Assembly (NCBI GenBank): GCA_964057225.1
Contig: OZ059899.1
Coordinates: forward strand, 20,840,501-20,904,500
Length of the DNA: 64,000 nt
Direction of reading: 5' to 3'
Source of the DNA: Auanema rhodensis
Taxonomy: Eukaryota > Nematoda > Chromadorea > Rhabditida > Rhabditidae
In this document: positions 12,781-25,619 of the stretch, one piece after another
Numbering within the stretch: the first letter of the stretch is position 1
How the letters are laid out: each line of letters opens with the position of its first letter
Notes under the pieces: generated by a model
Seen by the model: the letters and a program-made list of their open reading frames with translations, nothing else
What the model was told of the DNA's origin: nothing
The model's database searches: none
Position numbers and translations under genes: made by a program

Positions 12781-13323
12781 TTGAAAAATGATGCATTAGT
12801 GTATGTTGAGTTTCCATGTACACTCAACATAGCTTCCAAAAACATTTTGACAAAAATTTTTCCGAAAAATTTCGAGATAAATTTGCAAAAAGTAGATGTT
12901 TTTAGATTTCTTTTTTCAAGGCAAATACGATGGACAATGTTATTCAACGAAAAAATTATTTCTGCAGGGTGAAAATCGAGGATATAAGTGTGAACTTATA
13001 TCAGTTGATATCTCGGTGCATTTTTAAGCTAGCGCAAAACTGATAACACAGATCGACGCAGCTTAAAAATCCGCATCGAATGCACTATACAACATTGAGA
13101 AACGCTTAATACAAAAATTAGTTATGATCGTTTGAAAAATGATGCATTAGTGTATGTTGAGTTTCCATGTACACTCAACATAGCTTCCAAAAACATTTTG
13201 ACAAAAATTTTTCCGAAAAATTTCGAAATAAATTTGCAAAAAGTAGATGTTTTTAGATTTCTTTTTTCAAGGCAAATACGATGGACAATGTTATTCAACG
13301 AAAAAATTATTTCTGCAGGGTGA
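12781..13323 (+). repeat. Two adjacent near-identical monomers (351-bp tandem duplication)
   Basis: Two consecutive monomers share the private variants aggcaaatacgatgg and gatttctttttt along with aaataaatttgc or agataaatttgc. I found this combination nowhere else, so it marks a single-monomer duplication. Confidence 0.75.
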
Positions 13324-13639
13324 AAATCGAGGATATAAGTGTGAACTTATATCAGTTGATATCTCGGTGCATTTTTAAGCTAGCGCAAATCTGATAACAC
13401 AGATCGACGCAGCTTGAAAATTTGCATCGAATGCACTATACAACATTGAGAAACGCTTGATACAAAAATTAGTTATGATCGTTTGAAAAATGATGCATTA
13501 GTGTATGTTGAGTTTCCATGTACACTCAACATTGCTTCCAAAAACATTTTGATAAAAATTTTTCCGAAAAATTTCGAAAAAATTTCGCGAAAAGTAGATG
13601 TTTTTAGATTCCTTTTTTCAAGGTAAAGACGATGGACAA

Positions 13640-16600
13640 TGTTATTCAACGAAAAAATTATTTCTGCAGGGTGAAAATCGAGGATATAAGTGTGAACTTA
13701 TATCAGTTGATATCTCGGTGCATTTTTAAGCTAGCGCAAATCTGATAACACAGATCGACGCAGCTTGAAAATCCGCATCAAATGCACTATACAACATTGA
13801 GAAACGCTTAATACAAAAATTAGTTATGATCGTTTGAAAAATGATGCATTAGTGTATGTTGAGTTTCCATGTACACTCAACATTGCTTCCAAAAACATTT
13901 TGACAAAAATTTTTCCGAAAAATTTTAAAATAATTTCGCAAAAAGTAGATGTTTTTAGATTCCTTTTCCCAAAGCAAAGACGATGGACAATGTTATTCAA
14001 CGAAAAAATTAATTCTGCAGGGTGAAAATCGAGGATATAAGTGTGAACTTATATCAGTTGATATCTCGGTGCATTTTTAAGCTAGCGCAAATCTGATAAC
14101 ACAGATCGACGCAGCTTGAAAATCCGCATCAAATGCACTATACAACATTGAGAAACGCTTAATACAAAAATTAGTTATGATCGTTTGAAAAATGATGCAT
14201 TAGTGTATGTTGAGTTTCCATGTACACTCAACATTGCTTCCAAAAACATTTTGACAAAAATTTTTCCTAAAAATTTCGAAAAAATTTCGCGAAAAGTAGA
14301 TGTTTTTAGATTCCTTTTCCCAAGGCAAAGACGATGGACAATGTTATTCAACGGAAAAATTAATTCTGCAGGGTGAAAATCGAGGATATAAGTGTGAACT
14401 TATATCAGTTGATATCTCGGTGCATTTTTAAGCTAGCGCAAATCTGATAACACAGATCGACGCAGCTTAAAAATCCGCATCGAATGCACTATACCACATT
14501 GAGAAACGCTTAATACAAAAATTAGTTATGATCGTTTGAAAAATGATGCATTAGTGTATGTTGAGTTTCCATGTACACTCAACATTGCTTCCAAAAACAT
14601 TTTGACAAAAATTTTTCCGAAAAATTTCAAAATAATTTCGCGAAAAGTAGATGTTTTTAGATTCCTTTTTTCAAGGCAAAGACGATGGACAATGTTATTC
14701 AACGAAAAAATTATTTCTGCAGGGTGAAAATCGAGGATATAAGTGTGAACTTATATCAGTTGATATCTCGGTGCATTTTTAAGCTAGCGCAAATCTGATA
14801 ATACAGATCGACGCAGCTTAAAAATCCGCATCGAATGCACTATACTACATTGAGAAACGCTTGATACAAAAATTAGGTATGATCGTTTGAAAAATGATGC
14901 ATTAGTGTATGTTGAGTTTCCATGTACACTCAACATTGCTTCCAAAAACATTTTGACAAAAATTTTTCCGAAAAATTTCAAAATAATTTCGCGAAAAGTA
15001 GATGTTTTTAGATTCCTTTTTTCAAGGCAAAGACGATGGACAATGTTATTCAACGAAAAAATTATTTCTGCAGGGTGAAAATCGAGGATATAAGTGTGAA
15101 CTTATATCAGTTGATATCTCGGTGCATTTTTAAGCTAGCGCAAATCTGATAACACAGATCGACGCAGCTTGAAAATCCGCATCAAATGCACTATACAACA
15201 TTGAGAAACGCTTAATACAAAAATTAGTTATGATCGTTTGAAAAATGATGCATTAGTGTATGTTGAGTTTCCATGTACACTCAACATTGCTTCCAAAAAC
15301 ATTTTGACAAAAATTTTTCCGAAAAATTTCAAAATAATTTCGCGAAAAGTAGATATTTTTAGATTCCTTTTTTCAAGGCAAAGACGATGGACAATGTTAT
15401 TCAACGAAAAAATTATTTCTGCAGGGTGAAAATCGAGGATATAAGTGTGAACTTATATCAGTTGATATCTCGGTGCATTTTTAAGCTAGCGCAAATCTGA
15501 TAACACAGATCGACGCAGCTTGAAAATCCGCATCAAATGCACTATACAACATTGAGAAACGCTTAATACAAAAATTAGTTATGATCGTTTGAAAAATGAT
15601 GCATTAGTGTATGTTGAGTTTCCATGTACACTCAACATTGCTTCCAAAAACATTTTGACAAAAATTTTTCCGAAAAATTTCGAAAAAATTTCGCGAAAAG
15701 TAGATGTTTTTAGATTCCTTTTCCCAAGGCAAAGACGATGGACAATGTTATTCAACGAAAAAATTAATTCTGCAGGGTGAAAATCGAGGATATAAGTGTG
15801 AACTTATATCAGTTGATATCTCGGTGCATTTTTAAGCTAGCGCAAATCTGATAACACAGATCGACGCAGCTTGAAAATCCGCATCGAATGCACTATACAA
15901 CATTGAGAAACGCTTGATACAAAAATTAGTTATGATCGTTTGAAAAATGATGCATTAGTGTATGTTGAGTTTCCATGTACACTCAACATTGCTTCCAAAA
16001 ACATTTTGACAAAAATTTTTCCGAAAAATTTCGAAAAAATTTCGCGAAAAGTAGATGTTTTTAGATTCCTTTTTTCAAGGCAAAGACGATGGACAATGTT
16101 ATTCAACGAAAAAATTATTTCTGCAGGGTGAAAATCGAGGATATAAGTGTGAACTTATATCAGTTGATATCTCGGTGCATTTTTAAGCTAGCGCAAATCT
16201 GATAACACAGATCGACGCAGCTTGAAAATCCGCATCAAATGCACTATACAACATTGAGAAACGCTTAATACAAAAATTAGTTATGATCGTTTGAAAAATG
16301 ATGCATTAGTGTATGTTGAGTTTCCATGTACACTCAACATTGCTTCCAAAAACATTTTGACAAAAATTTTTCCGAAAAATTTTAAAATAATTTCGCAAAA
16401 AGTAGATGTTTTTAGATTCCTTTTCCCAAAGCAAAGACGATGGACAATGTTATTCAACGAAAAAATTAATTCTGCAGGGTGAAAATCGAGGATATAAGTG
16501 TGAACTTATATCAGTTGATATCTCGGTGCATTTTTAAGCTAGCGCAAATCTGATAACACAGATCGACGCAGCTTGAAAATCCGCATCAAATGCACTATAC

Positions 16601-16925
16601 AACATTGAGAAACGCTTAATACAAAAATTAGTTATGATCGTTTGAAAAATGATGCATTAGTGTATGTTGAGTTTCCATGTACACTCAACATTGCTTCCAA
16701 AAACATTTTGACAAAAATTTTTCCTAAAAATTTCGAAAAAATTTCGCGAAAAGTAGATGTTTTTAGATTCCTTTTCCCAAGGCAAAGACGATGGACAATG
16801 TTATTCAACGGAAAAATTAATTCTGCAGGGTGAAAATCGAGGATATAAGTGTGAACTTATATCAGTTGATATCTCGGTGCATTTTTAAGCTAGCGCAAAT
16901 CTGATAACACAGATCGACGCAGCTT
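13640..16925 (+). repeat. Duplicated block at 2,457-bp offset (7-monomer spacing)
   Basis: About 13,640-14,470 matches about 16,097-16,925 at an offset of exactly seven monomers. Shared rare variants are ccttttcccaaagcaaag, tttttcctaaaaattt, caacggaaaaatt and cttgaaaatccgcatcaaatg. The five monomers between the copies carry related but different variants. Confidence 0.8.
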
Positions 16926-16992
16926 GCAAAACCGCATCGAATGCACTATACAACATTGAGAAACGCTTGATACAAAAATTAGTTATGATCGT

Positions 16993-18939
16993 TTGAAAAA
17001 TGATGCATTAGTGTATGTTGAGTTTCCATGTACACTCAACATTGCTTCCAAAAACATTTTGATAAAAATTTTTCCGAAAAATTTCAAAATAATTTCGCGA
17101 AAAGTAGATGTTTTTAGATTCCTTTTTTCAAGGCAAAGACGATGGACAATGTTATTCAACGAAAAAATTAATTCTCCAGGGTGAAAATCGAGGATATAAG
17201 TGTGAACTTATATCAGTTGATATCTCGGTGCATTTTTAAGCTAGCGCAAATCTGATAATACAGATCGACGCAGCTTAAAAATCCGCATCGAATGCACTAT
17301 ACAACATTGAGAAACGCTTAATACAAAAATTAGTTATGATCGTTTGAAAAATGATGCATTAGTGTATGTTGAGTTTCCATGTACACTCAACATTGCTTCC
17401 AAAAACATTTTGACAAAAATTTTTCCGAAAAATTTCAAAATAATTTCGCGAAAAGTAGATGTTTTTAGATTCCTTTTTTCAAGGCAAAGACGATGGACAA
17501 TGTTATTCAACGAAAAAATTATTTCTGCAGGGTGAAAATCGAGGATATAAGTGTGAACTTATATCAGTTGATATCTCGGTGCATTTTTAAGCTAGCGCAA
17601 ATCTGATAATACAGATCGACGCAGCTTAAAAATCCGCATCGAATGCACTATACAACATTGAGAAACGCTTAATACAAAAATTAGTTATGATCGTTTGAAA
17701 AATGATGCATTAGTGTATGTTGAGTTTCCATGTACACTCAACATTGCTTCCAAAAACATTTTGACAAAAATTTTTCCGAAAAATTTCAAAATAATTTCGC
17801 GAAAAGTAGATGTTTTTAGATTCCTTTTTTCAAGGCAAAGACGATGGACAATGTTATTCAACGAAAAAATTATTTCTGCAGGGTGAAAATCGAGGATATA
17901 AGTGTGAACTTATATCAGTTGATATCTCGGTGCATTTTTAAGCTAGCGCAAATCTGATAATACAGATCGACGCAGCTTAAAAATCCGCATCGAATGCACT
18001 ATACAACATTGAGAAACGCTTAATACAAAAATTAGTTATGATCGTTTGAAAAATGATGCATTAGTGTATGTTGAGTTTCCATGTACACTCAACATTGCTT
18101 CCAAAAACATTTTGACAAAAATTTTTCCGAAAAATTTCAAAATAATTTCGCGAAAAGTAGATGTTTTTAGATTCCTTTTTTCAAGGCAAAGACGATGGAC
18201 AATGTTATTCAACGAAAAAATTATTTCTGCAGGGTGAAAATCGAGGATATAAGTGTGAACTTATATCAGTTGATATCTCGGTGCATTTTTAAGCTAGCGC
18301 AAATCTGATAATACAGATCGACGCAGCTTAAAAATCCGCATCGAATGCACTATACTACATTGAGAAACGCTTGATACAAAAATTAGTTATGATCGTTTGA
18401 AAAATGATGCATTAGTGTATGTTGAGTTTCCATGTACACTCAACATTGCTTCCAAAAACATTTTGATAAAAATTTTTCCGAAAAATTTCAAAATAATTTC
18501 GCGAAAAGTAGATGTTTTTAGATTCCTTTTTTCAAGGCAAAGACGATGGACAATGTTATTCAACGAAAAAATTAATTCTCCAGGGTGAAAATCGAGGATA
18601 TAAGTGTGAACTTATATCAGTTGATATCTCGGTGCATTTTTAAGCTAGCGCAAATCTGATAATACAGATCGACGCAGCTTAAAAATCCGCATCGAATGCA
18701 CTATACAACATTGAGAAACGCTTAATACAAAAATTAGTTATGATCGTTTGAAAAATGATGCATTAGTGTATGTTGAGTTTCCATGTACACTCAACATTGC
18801 TTCCAAAAACATTTTGACAAAAATTTTTCCGAAAAATTTCAAAATAATTTCGCGAAAAGTAGATGTTTTTAGATTCCTTTTTTCAAGGCAAAGACGATGG
18901 ACAATGTTATTCAACGAAAAAATTATTTCTGCAGGGTGA
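16993..18939 (+). repeat. Four-monomer unit (1,404 bp) with near-identical monomers
   Basis: A ttctccaggg monomer at 16,993-17,184 recurs 1,404 bp later at 18,397-18,588. The three monomers between them and the one after (starts near 17,344, 17,695, 18,046 and 18,748) look nearly identical and share ctgataatacag. This is a young homogenised patch at the edge of sector A. Confidence 0.75.
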
Positions 18940-19255
18940 AAATCGAGGATATAAGTGTGAACTTATATCAGTTGATATCTCGGTGCATTTTTAAGCTAGC
19001 GCAAATCTGATAATACAGATCGACGCAGCTTAAAAATCCGCATCGAATGCACTATACAACATTGAGAAACGCTTAATACAAAAATTAGTTATGATCGTTT
19101 GAAAAATGATGCATTAGTGTATGTTGAGTTTCCATGTACACTCAACATTGCTTCCAAAAACATTTTGACAAAAATTTTCCCTAAAAATTTCAAAATAATT
19201 TCACAAAAAGTAGATGTTTTTAGATTCCTTTTTTCAAGGCGAAGACGATGGACAA
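18905..19255 (+). repeat. Chimeric A/B monomer at the sector boundary
   Basis: The front of this monomer is subfamily A (ttatttctgcaggg, ctgataatacag, tatacaacattg, cttaatac). The back is subfamily B (ttttccctaaaaattt, cacaaaaag). The switch lies between about 19,075 and 19,175. It looks like a recombination joint between two formerly separate arrays. Confidence 0.8.
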
Positions 19256-19606
19256 TGTTATTCAACGAAAAAATCAATTTTTCAGGGTGAAAATCGAGGA
19301 TATAAGTGTGAACTTATATCAGTTGATATCTCGGTGCATTTTTAAGCTAGCGCAAATCTGATAACACAGATCGACGCAGCTTAAAAATCCGCATCGAATG
19401 CACTATATTACATTGAGAAACCCTCAATACAAAAATTAGTCATGATCGTTTGAAAAATGATGCATTAGTGTATGTTGAGTTTCCATGTACACTCAACATT
19501 GCTTTCAAAAACATTTTGACAAAAATTTTGCCTAAAAATTTCGAAATAATTTCACAAAAAGTAGTTGTTTTTAGATTCCTTTTTTCAAGGCAAAGATGAT
19601 GGACAA

Positions 19607-19955
19607 TGTTATTCAACGAAAAAATTAATTCTTCAGGGTGAAAATCGAGGATATAAGTGTGAACTTATATCAGTTGATATCTCGGTTCATTTTTAAGCTA
19701 GTGCAAATCTGATAACACAGATCGACGCAGCTTAAAAATCCGCATCGAGTGCATTATACTACATTGAGAAACGCTCAATACAAAAATTATTTATGATTGT
19801 TTGAAAAATGATGCATTAGTGTATGTTGAGTTTCCATGTACACTCAACATTGCTTTCAAAAACATTTTGACAAAAATTTTGCCTAAAAATTTCAAAATAA
19901 TTTCACAAAAAGTAGATGTTTTTAGATTCCTGTTCAAGGCAAAAACGATGGACAA
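19607..19955 (+). repeat. 349-bp monomer, 2-bp deletion
   Basis: The T run before caaggc is altered and shortened (cctgttcaaggc in place of ccttttttcaaggc), giving a period of 349 bp. I found no second copy. Confidence 0.75.
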
Positions 19956-20399
19956 TGTTATTCAACGAAAAAATTAATTCTTCAGGGTGAAAATCGAGAT
20001 TATAAGTGTGAACTTATATCAGTTGATATCTCGGTGCATTTTTAAGCTAGCGCAAATCTGATAACACAGATCGACGCAGCTTAAAAATCCGCATCGAATG
20101 CACTATAATACATTGAGAAACCCTCAATACAAAAATTAGTTATGATCGTTTAGAAAATGATGTATTAGTGTATGTTGAGTTTCCATGTACACTCAACATT
20201 GCTTCCAAAAACATTTTGACAAAAAGTTTCCCTGAAAATTTCAAAATAATTTCACAAAAAGTAGATGTTTTTAGTTTCCTTTTTTCAAGGCAAAGACGAT
20301 GGACAATGTTATTCAACGAAAAAATCAATTTTTCAGGGTGAAAATCGAGGATATAAGTGTGAACTTATATCAGTTGATATCTCGGTGCTTTTTTAAGCT

Positions 20400-23150
20400 A
20401 GCGCAAATCTGATAACACAGATCGACGCAGCTTAAAAATCCGCATCGAATGCACTTTACTACATTGAGAAACCCTCAATACAAAAATTAGTTATGATCGT
20501 TTAAAAAATGATGTATTAGTGTATGTTGAGTTTCCATGTACACTCAACATTGCTTTCAAAAACATTTTGACAAAAATTTTACCTAAAAATTTCGAAACAA
20601 TTTCACAAAAAGTAGTTGTTTTTAGATTCCCTTTTTCAAGGCAAAGACGATGGACAATGTTATTCAACGAAAAAATCAATTTTTCAGGGTGAAAATCGAG
20701 GATATAAGTGTGAACTTATATCAGTTGATGTCTCGGTGCTTTTTTAAGCTAGCGCAAATCTGATAACACAGATCGACGCAGCTTAAAAATCCGCATCGAA
20801 TGCACTATACTAAATGAGAAACCCTCAATACAAAAATTAGTTATGATCGTTTAAAAAATGATGTATTAGTGTATGTTGAGTTTCCATGTACACTCAACAT
20901 TGCTTCCAAAAACATTTTGACAAAAATTTTCCCTAAAAATTTCAAAATAATTTCACAAAAAGTAGTTGTTTTTAGATTTCTTTTTTCAAGGCAAAGACGA
21001 TGGACAATGTTATTCAACGAAAAAATCAATTTTTCAGGGTGAAAATCGAGGATATAAGTGTGAACTTATATCAGTTGATATCTCGGTTCATTTTTAAGCT
21101 AGTGCAAATCTGATAACACAGATCGACGCAGCTTAAAAATCCGCATCGAGTGCATTATACTACATTGAGAAACGCTCAATACAAAAATTAGTTATGATCG
21201 TTTGAAAAATGATGCATTAGTGTATGTTGAGTTTCCATGTACACTCAACATTGCTTCCAAAAACATTTTGACAAAAAGTTTCCCTGAAAATTTCAAAATA
21301 ATTTCACAAAAAGTAGATGTTTTTAGATTCCTTTTTTCAAGGCAAAGACGATGGACAATGTTATTCAACGAAAAAATCAATTTTTCAGGGTGAAAATCGA
21401 GGATATAAGTGTGAACTTATATCAGTTGATATCTCGGTGCTTTTTTAAGCTAGCGCAAATCTGATAACACAGATCGACGCAGCTTAAAAATCCGCATCGA
21501 ATGCACTATACTACATTGAGAAACCCTCAATACAAAAATTAGTTATGATCGTTTAAAAAATGATGTATTAGTGTATGTTGAGTTTCCATGTACACTCAAC
21601 ATTGCTTTCAAAAACATTTTGACAAAAATTTTACCTAAAAATTTCGAAACAATTTCACAAAAAGTAGTTGTTTTTAGATTCCCTTTTTCAAGGCAAAGAC
21701 GATGGACAATGTTATTCAACGAAAAAATCAATTTTTCAGGGTGAAAATCGAGGATATAAGTGTGAACTTATATCAGTTGATGTCTCGGTGCTTTTTTAAG
21801 CTAGCGCAAATCTGATAACACAGATCGACGCAGCTTAAAAATCCGCATCGAATGCACTATACTACATTGAGAAACCCTCAATACAAAAATTAGTTATGAT
21901 CGTTTAAAAAATGATGTATTAGTGTATGTTGAGTTTCCATGTACACTCAACATTGCTTCCAAAAACATTTTGACAAAAATTTTCCCTAAAAATTTCAAAA
22001 TAATTTCACAAAAAGTAGTTGTTTTTAGATTTCTTTTTTCAAGGCAAAGACGATGGACAATGTTATTCAACGAAAAAATCAATTTTTCAGGGTGAAAATC
22101 GAGGATATAAGTGTGAACTTATATCAGTTGATATCTCGGTTCATTTTTAAGCTAGTGCAAATCTGATAACACAGATCGACGCAGCTTAAAAATCCGCATC
22201 GAGTGCATTATACTACATTGAGAAACGCTCAATACAAAAATTAGTTATGATCGTTTGAAAAATGATGCATTAGTGTATGTTGAGTTTCCATGTACACTCA
22301 ACATTGCTTCCAAAAACATTTTGACAAAAAGTTTCCCTGAAAATTTCAAAATAATTTCACAAAAAGTAGATGTTTTTAGATTCCTTTTTTCAAGGCAAAG
22401 ACGATGGACAATGTTATTCAACGAAAAAATCAATTTTTCAGGGTGAAAATCGAGGATATAAGTGTGAACTTATATCAGTTGATGTCTCGGTGCTTTTTTA
22501 AGCTAGCGCAAATCTGATAACACAGATCGACGCAGCTTAAAAATCCGCATCGAATGCACTATACTACATTGAGAAACCCTCAATACAAAAATTAGTTATG
22601 ATCGTTTAAAAAATGATGTATTAGTGTATGTTGAGTTTCCATGTACACTCAACATTGCTTCCAAAAACATTTTGACAAAAATTTTCCCTAAAAATTTCAA
22701 AATAATTTCACAAAAAGTAGTTGTTTTTAGATTTCTTTTTTCAAGGCAAAGACGATGGACAATGTTATTCAACGAAAAAATCAATTTTTCAGGGTGAAAA
22801 TCGAGGATATAAGTGTGAACTTATATCAGTTGATATCTCGGTTCATTTTTAAGCTAGTGCAAATCTGATAACACAGATCGACGCAGCTTAAAAATCCGCA
22901 TCGAGTGCATTATACTACATTGAGAAACGCTCAATACAAAAATTAGTTATGATCGTTTGAAAAATGATGCATTAGTGTATGTTGAGTTTCCATGTACACT
23001 CAACATTGCTTCCAAAAACATTTTGACAAAAAGTTTCCCTGAAAATTTCAAAATAATTTCACAAAAAGTAGATGTTTTTAGATTCCTTTTTTCAAGGCAA
23101 AGACGATGGACAATGTTATTCAACGAAAAAATCAATTTTTCAGGGTGAAA
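20400..23150 (+). repeat. Trimer HOR (1,053 bp) twice, then a derived dimer
   Basis: Three monomer kinds alternate: one with gctttcaaaaac and ttttacctaaaaatttcgaaacaa, one with gtagttg and gatttctttttt, and one with aaaaagtttccctg. The order is kind 1-2-3 at about 20.4-21.4 kb, 1-2-3 again at about 21.4-22.45 kb, then 2-3 at about 22.45-23.15 kb. The first trimer contains a 350-bp monomer (20,658-21,007, actaaatgag), so the offset is 1,052 in its first part and 1,053 afterwards. Confidence 0.8.
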
Positions 23151-23307
23151 ATCGAGGATATAAGTGTGAACTTATATCAGTTGATATCTCGGTGCTTTTT
23201 TAAGCTAGCGCAAATCTGATAACACAGATCGACGCAGCTTAAAAATCCGCATCGAATGCACTATACTACATTGAGAAACCCTCAATACAAAAATTAGTTA
23301 TGATCGT

Positions 23308-24700
23308 TTAAAAAATGATGTATTAGTGTATGTTGAGTTTCCATGTACACTCAACATTGCTTCCAAAAACATTTTGACAAAAATTTTCCCTAAAAATTTC
23401 AAAATAATTTCACAAAAAGTAGATGTTTTTAGATTCCTTTTTTCAAGGCGAAGACGATGGACAATGTTATTCAACAAAAAAATTAATTCTTCAGGGTGAA
23501 AATCGAGGATATATGTGTTAACTTATTTCAGTTGATATCTCGGTGCATTTTTAAGCTAGCGCAAATCTGATAACACAGATCGACGCAGCTTAAAAATCCG
23601 ATTCGAATGCACTATACTACATTGAGAAACGCTTGATACAAAAATTAGTTATGATCGTTTGAAAAATGATGCATTAGTGTATGTTGAGTTTCCATGTACA
23701 CTCAACATTGCTTCCAAAAAAATTTTGACAAAAATTTTCCCTAAAAATTTCGAAATAATTTCACAAAAAGTAGTTGTTTTTAGATTCCTTTTTTCAAGGC
23801 AAAGACGATGGACAATGTTATTCAACGAAAAAATCAATTTTTCAGGGTGAAAATCGAGGATATAAGTGTGAACTTATATCAGTTGATATCTCGGTGCATT
23901 TTTAAGCTAGTGCAAATCTGATAACACAGATCGACGCAGCTTAAAAATCCGCATCGAGTGCATTATACTACATTGAGAAACGCTCAATACAAAAATTAGT
24001 TATGATCGTTTGAAAAATGATGCATTAGTGTATGTTGAGTTTCCATGTACACTCAACATTGCTTCCAAAAACATTTTGACAAAAAGTTTCCCTGAAAATT
24101 TCAAAATAATTTCACAAAAAGTAGATGTTTTTAGATTCCTTTTTTCAAGGCAAAGACGATGGACAATGTTATTCAACGAAAAAATCAATTTTTCAGGGTG
24201 AAAATCGAGGATATAAGTGTGAACTTATATCAGTTGATATCTCGGTGCTTTTTTAAGCTAGCGCAAATCTGATAACACAGATCGACGCAGCTTAAAAATC
24301 CGCATCGAATGCACTATACTACATTGAGAAACCCTCAATACAAAAATTAGTTATGATCGTTTAAAAAATGATGTATTAGTGTATGTTGAGTTTCCATGTA
24401 CACTCAACATTGCTTCCAAAAACATTTTGACAAAAATTTTTCCTAAAAATTTCAAAATAATTTCACAAAAAGTAGATGTTTTTTGATTCCTTTTTTCAAG
24501 GCGAAGACGATGGACAATGTTATTCAACAAAAAAATTAATTCTTCAGGGTGAAAATCGAGGATATATGTGTTAACTTATTTCAGTTGATATCTCGGTGCA
24601 TTTTTAAGCTAGCGCAAATCTGATAACACAGATCGACGCAGCTTAAAAATCCGATTCGAATGCATTATACTACATTGAGAAACGCTTGATACAAAAATTA
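23308..24700 (+). repeat. Three-monomer duplication marked by gatatatgtgttaac
   Basis: The unusual phrase gatatatgtgttaacttat, which disrupts hairpin dyad 1, occurs at 23,508 and 24,561, exactly 1,053 bp apart, each with attcaacaaaaaaatt upstream and ccgattcgaatg downstream. Nothing else in the + array shows this combination. Confidence 0.8.
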
Positions 24701-25619
24701 GTTATGATCGTTTGAAAAATGATGCATTAGTGTATGTTGAGTTTCCATGTACACTCAACATTGCTTCCAAAAACATTTTGACAAAAATTTACCCTAAAAA
24801 TTTCAAAATAATTTTACAAAAAGTAGATGTTTTTAGATTCCTTTTTTCAAGGTGAAGACGATATACAATGTTATTCAACAAAAAAATTAATTCTTCAGGG
24901 TGAAAATCGAGATTATAAGTGTGAACTTATATCAGTTGATATCTCGGTGCATTTTTAAGATAGCGCAAATCTGATAACATAGATCGACGCAGCTTAAAAA
25001 TCCGCATCGAATACTTTATACAACATTGAGAAACGCTTAATACAAAAATTAGTTATGATCGTTTGAAAAATGATGCATTAGTGTATGTTGAGTTTCCATG
25101 TACACTCAACATTGCTTCCAAAAAAATTTTGACAAAAATTTTCCCTAAAAATTTCGAAATAATTTCACAAAAAGTAGTTGTTTTTAGATTCCTTTTTTCA
25201 AGGCGAAGACGATGGACAATGTTATTCAACGAAAAAATTAATTCTCCAGGGTGAAAATCGAGGATATAAGTGTAAACTTATATCAGTTGATATCTCGGTG
25301 CATTTTTAAGCTAGCGCAAATCTGATAACACAGATCGACGCAGCTTAAAAATCCGCATCGAATGCACTATACTACATTGAAAAACGCCTAATACAAAAAT
25401 TAGTTATGATCGTTTGAAAAATGATGCATTAGTGTATGTTGAGTTTCCATGTACACTCAACATTGCTTCCAAAAACATTTTGACAAAAATTTTCCCTGAA
25501 AATTTCAAAATAATTTCACAAAAAGTAGTTGTTTTTAGATTTCTTTTTTCAAGGCAAAGACGATGGACAATGTTATTCAACGAAAAAATCAATTTTTCAG
25601 GGTGAAAATCGAGGATATA

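Larger units (their letters stand above)
9195..12870 (+). repeat. Duplicated block at 2,807-bp offset (8-monomer spacing)
   Basis: Positions about 9,195-10,065 match about 12,002-12,870. The offset of 2,807 bp is seven 351-bp monomers plus one of 350 bp. Both copies hold the cgcgaacag monomer, the tatactgcattg monomer, the one-base deletion in the T run (cctttttta), and caaaactgataac. One later difference is ggacaatg (9,775) against ggactatg (12,582). Confidence 0.8.
1..19100 (+). repeat. Array sector A, subfamily A monomers, + orientation
   Basis: About 54 head-to-tail copies, marked by ctgcagggtg (ctccagggtg in a few), mostly cgcgaaaagtag, tatacaacattg and tttttccgaaaaattt. Sub-variants include aaataaatttgcaaaaag, cgaaaaaatttcgcg, a c-to-a change giving cgcgaacag, and ccaaagcaaag. 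They recur in fixed order, which reveals block duplications of 2, 4, 7, 8 and 9 monomers. The sector changes into B inside one monomer at about 19,075-19,175. Confidence 0.9.
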
